Source: Alphaproteobacteria bacterium
GTDB taxonomy: Bacteria > Pseudomonadota > Alphaproteobacteria > Micavibrionales > UBA2020
NCBI GenBank assembly: GCA_029266795.1
Contig: JAQSWE010000167.1
Span: 1 to 6,129, forward strand
Direction: 5' to 3'
DNA: 6,129 nt
A program made the translations under genes and the position numbers. The notes under the pieces are model-generated. The model had not been told where the DNA came from and searched no databases. It was given only the letters and a program-made list of their open reading frames with translations. Below are positions 6,122 to 6,129 of this stretch, piece by piece; the stretch's first letter is position 1; each line of letters begins with the position of its first letter.

Positions 6122-6129
6122 CCGCATAC

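Overview
The window is an ordinary-looking, gene-dense stretch of a bacterial chromosome. It is moderately GC-rich, has short intergenic gaps, and uses Shine-Dalgarno starts at most genes. The protein families (a PrmB-type ribosomal protein methyltransferase, NhaD, a CPA1/NhaP antiporter, a YeiH/UPF0324 transporter) suggest a Gram-negative Pseudomonadota. An alphaproteobacterium is my guess, but nothing in the window fixes the lineage. There is no rRNA, tRNA, CRISPR array, insertion sequence or phage gene. No intergenic gap exceeds 80 bases.

Left part, plus strand (1-840): the 3' end of prmB (L3 glutamine methyltransferase), then a 50-base AT-rich gap, then a complete small zinc-dependent cytidine-deaminase-family gene. 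That enzyme keeps the zinc site but differs from ordinary cytidine deaminases at a ribose-contact position. It resembles blasticidin-S deaminase at several places.

Middle, minus strand (851-3490): two unrelated sodium/proton antiporters sit 9 bases apart in transcription order NhaD then CPA1/NhaP, and the NhaD stop codon overlaps the NhaP ribosome binding site. This is a likely cation/pH homeostasis operon. Its 79-base upstream gap holds a 22-base dyad and a -10-like box. The NhaD signal-peptide-like N-terminus contains a perfect 15-base tandem duplication. The convergent end with the deaminase gene is only 10 bases.

Right part, minus strand (3570-6099): transcription order is a small SET-domain protein methyltransferase, then a YeiH/UPF0324 putative anion (sulfate) exporter overlapping it by 8 bases, then after 75 bases a 346-residue protein of no family I recognise. 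That last protein has Ser, Asp and His in the order of an alpha/beta-hydrolase triad. All five minus-strand genes could be partly co-transcribed, since I see no convincing terminator between them.

I found no clear evidence of a novel multi-gene system. The points most worth checking are the unassigned hydrolase-like protein, the atypical deaminase, the SET/YeiH translational overlap, the double antiporter operon with its upstream dyad, and the in-frame tandem repeat in the NhaD leader.
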